Shown here piece by piece: positions 20,807 through 21,601 of a stretch of DNA of 21,601 nt. Positions within the stretch are counted from its first letter, which is position 1. The number at the start of each line of letters is the position of its first letter. Location: NCBI GenBank assembly GCA_022785155.1, contig JALFRH010000124.1, positions 1 through 21,601 of the forward strand, read 5' to 3'. This DNA comes from Spirochaetales bacterium (GTDB lineage Bacteria > Spirochaetota > Spirochaetia > Sphaerochaetales > Sphaerochaetaceae). The position numbers were made by a program, and so were the translations under genes. The notes beneath the pieces are model-generated. The model was not told the origin of the DNA and searched no databases. It worked only from the letters and a program-made list of their open reading frames with translations.

Positions 20807-21601
20807 TTAAAAAAGAAATCCATCTTGAGGTCCTTCTTCCTCTTTTTCCACACAATTTACTCCCAACAGAAGCATAAACTCTGCTTCTGTTATTATTTTT
20901 ACACCAAGTTTCTCAGCTTCAGCCCTTTTGGAGCCTCCACCTTTACCGGCCAGGAGGTGGGTGGTTTTTCCTGTTACGCTGCTTACAGTCCTTCCTCCCC
21001 TCTTTTCTATTTCCTTAAGAGCCTTGGATCTAGGATTGAAGTTTTCAAAGGAGCCTGTAACGCACCATACCTCTCCTTGGAATATCTGTGCCTTTTCCTC
21101 CTCATCTTTTTTATCCATTTCCAAGGATACATGAAGACCAAGGGAAGAGAGGGCGTTGATCGTAGAAATAAGGTTCGGATCCTTGAAGGCCTCTATAAGT
21201 GTCTTGGCCGTCTCCTCTCCCATTCCTTTTATATTCAAGAAGGGTTCAACTTCTCCTTTCTCCGCAGCAAGTCTGAGCTTCTCCAAAGAATCGAAGCCAC
21301 CGTCGGAGAGAAGTTTCGCAGTCTTTCCACCCACATCAGGAATGCCAAGGGAAGATAGAACTGTGGTGTAAGGTCTATTCTTCGATTCCTCCACTGATTT
21401 CTTCAGGGCCTCAACTGTTTTCTCTCCTATTCCAGGTATCTTCATTTCAAGGGCCTTGGAATAATCCAGGGTGTAGATATCCTCCACTCTCTTCAGGAGT
21501 TTGTTGTTCCATAAAAGCTCTACAGTCTTCGGTCCCATGGATTCTATATCCATCTGATCTCGGGAAGAGAAGAATGATATTCTTCCCTTGGCCTGGTCAG
21601 G
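20807..21601 (-). CDS. ligA: NAD-dependent DNA ligase LigA, C-terminal part (cut by window edge)
   Basis: Partial; the last 264 residues are in the window and the open frame continues off the right edge, so the ATG at 21553 is internal. LigA seals nicks in replication and repair using NAD. The edge begins in PDQAKGRISFFSSRDQ, which matches the end of the zinc finger and the HFxSRxAMDIxGLG segment of the family. Next come the helix-hairpin-helix repeats (IPGIGEKTVEALK, LGIPDVGGKTAKLL, IKGMGEETAKTL). A C-terminal BRCT domain follows (FQGEVWCVTGSFENF through TEAEFMLLLG). A short acidic tail (VEKEEEGPQDGFLF) ends the protein. The adenylation and OB domains lie outside the window. Confidence 0.95.
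   Translation of the reverse strand, partial: PDQAKGRISFFSSRDQMDIESMGPKTVELLWNNKLLKRVEDIYTLDYSKALEMKIPGIGEKTVEALKKSVEESKNRPYTTVLSSLGIPDVGGKTAKLLSDGGFDSLEKLRLAAEKGEVEPFLNIKGMGEETAKTLIEAFKDPNLISTINALSSLGLHVSLEMDKKDEEEKAQIFQGEVWCVTGSFENFNPRSKALKEIEKRGGRTVSSVTGKTTHLLAGKGGGSKRAEAEKLGVKIITEAEFMLLLGVNCVEKEEEGPQDGFLF

Noticed and set aside
1..21601. tRNA, rRNA, CRISPR arrays, insertion sequences, prophage genes
   Set aside because: No cloverleaf-like or rRNA-like segments in the gaps, no regularly spaced repeats, and no transposase, integrase or phage proteins among the reading frames.

Overview
The window looks like a chromosomal segment of a strictly anaerobic, fermentative spirochaete, probably a gut or host-associated Treponema- or Sphaerochaeta-like lineage. 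I base this on the treponemal character of GroEL, the yajC-secD-secF order with unusually large periplasmic insertions in SecD and SecF, a trimeric [FeFe] hydrogenase, and a trypanosome/plant-type phosphofructokinase. This is inference from remembered family features, not from a search. Coding density is high, base composition is even, and there is no sign of phage, plasmid, insertion sequence, CRISPR, rRNA or tRNA. Both ends cut through genes: secF on the left and ligA on the right.

Layout. Positions 1-2843 (minus): the yajC-secD-secF protein-export cluster. Positions 2946-4577 (minus): groEL, without groES beside it. Positions 4685-6150 (minus): two overlapping membrane proteins related to the two successive kinases of phytol/polyprenol salvage (VTE5-like and VTE6/DUF92-like). 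A compact divergent control region with two perfect palindromes leads rightward to an ArgR-family regulator (6289-6759) and glucose-6-phosphate isomerase (6807-8384). A hairpin then precedes a UPF0371/DUF1846 protein (8436-9944), a 37-codon small ORF and an overlapping HSL-type hydrolase whose nucleophilic serine is glycine. A structured intergenic element precedes a PrsW-family membrane protease (11347-12063).

The next 330 bases hold no protein gene. They contain a prsW terminator and, on the minus strand, what looks like a complete small-RNA gene with promoter, 5' hairpin, two CCUCC motifs and an intrinsic terminator. From 12393 to 16445 (minus) lies hydC-hydB-hydA, an NAD-linked and probably electron-bifurcating [FeFe] hydrogenase. 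From 16684 to 20725 (minus) a tightly packed four-gene unit encodes a class I aminotransferase, a stand-alone ModE-type DNA-binding domain, a phosphofructokinase and an unrecognised 355-residue protein. The end of ligA closes the window.

Together, Pgi and the phosphofructokinase cover the upper Embden-Meyerhof steps, and HydABC would discharge NADH plus reduced ferredoxin as H2, fitting a sugar fermenter. ArgR and the ModE-like protein are the two local transcription regulators. The strongest undescribed candidate is the putative small RNA at about 12134-12262. Also notable are the tandem isoprenoid-alcohol kinase homologues in a non-photosynthetic anaerobe, the Ser-less hydrolase with its coupled small ORF, and the palindromic argR control region.
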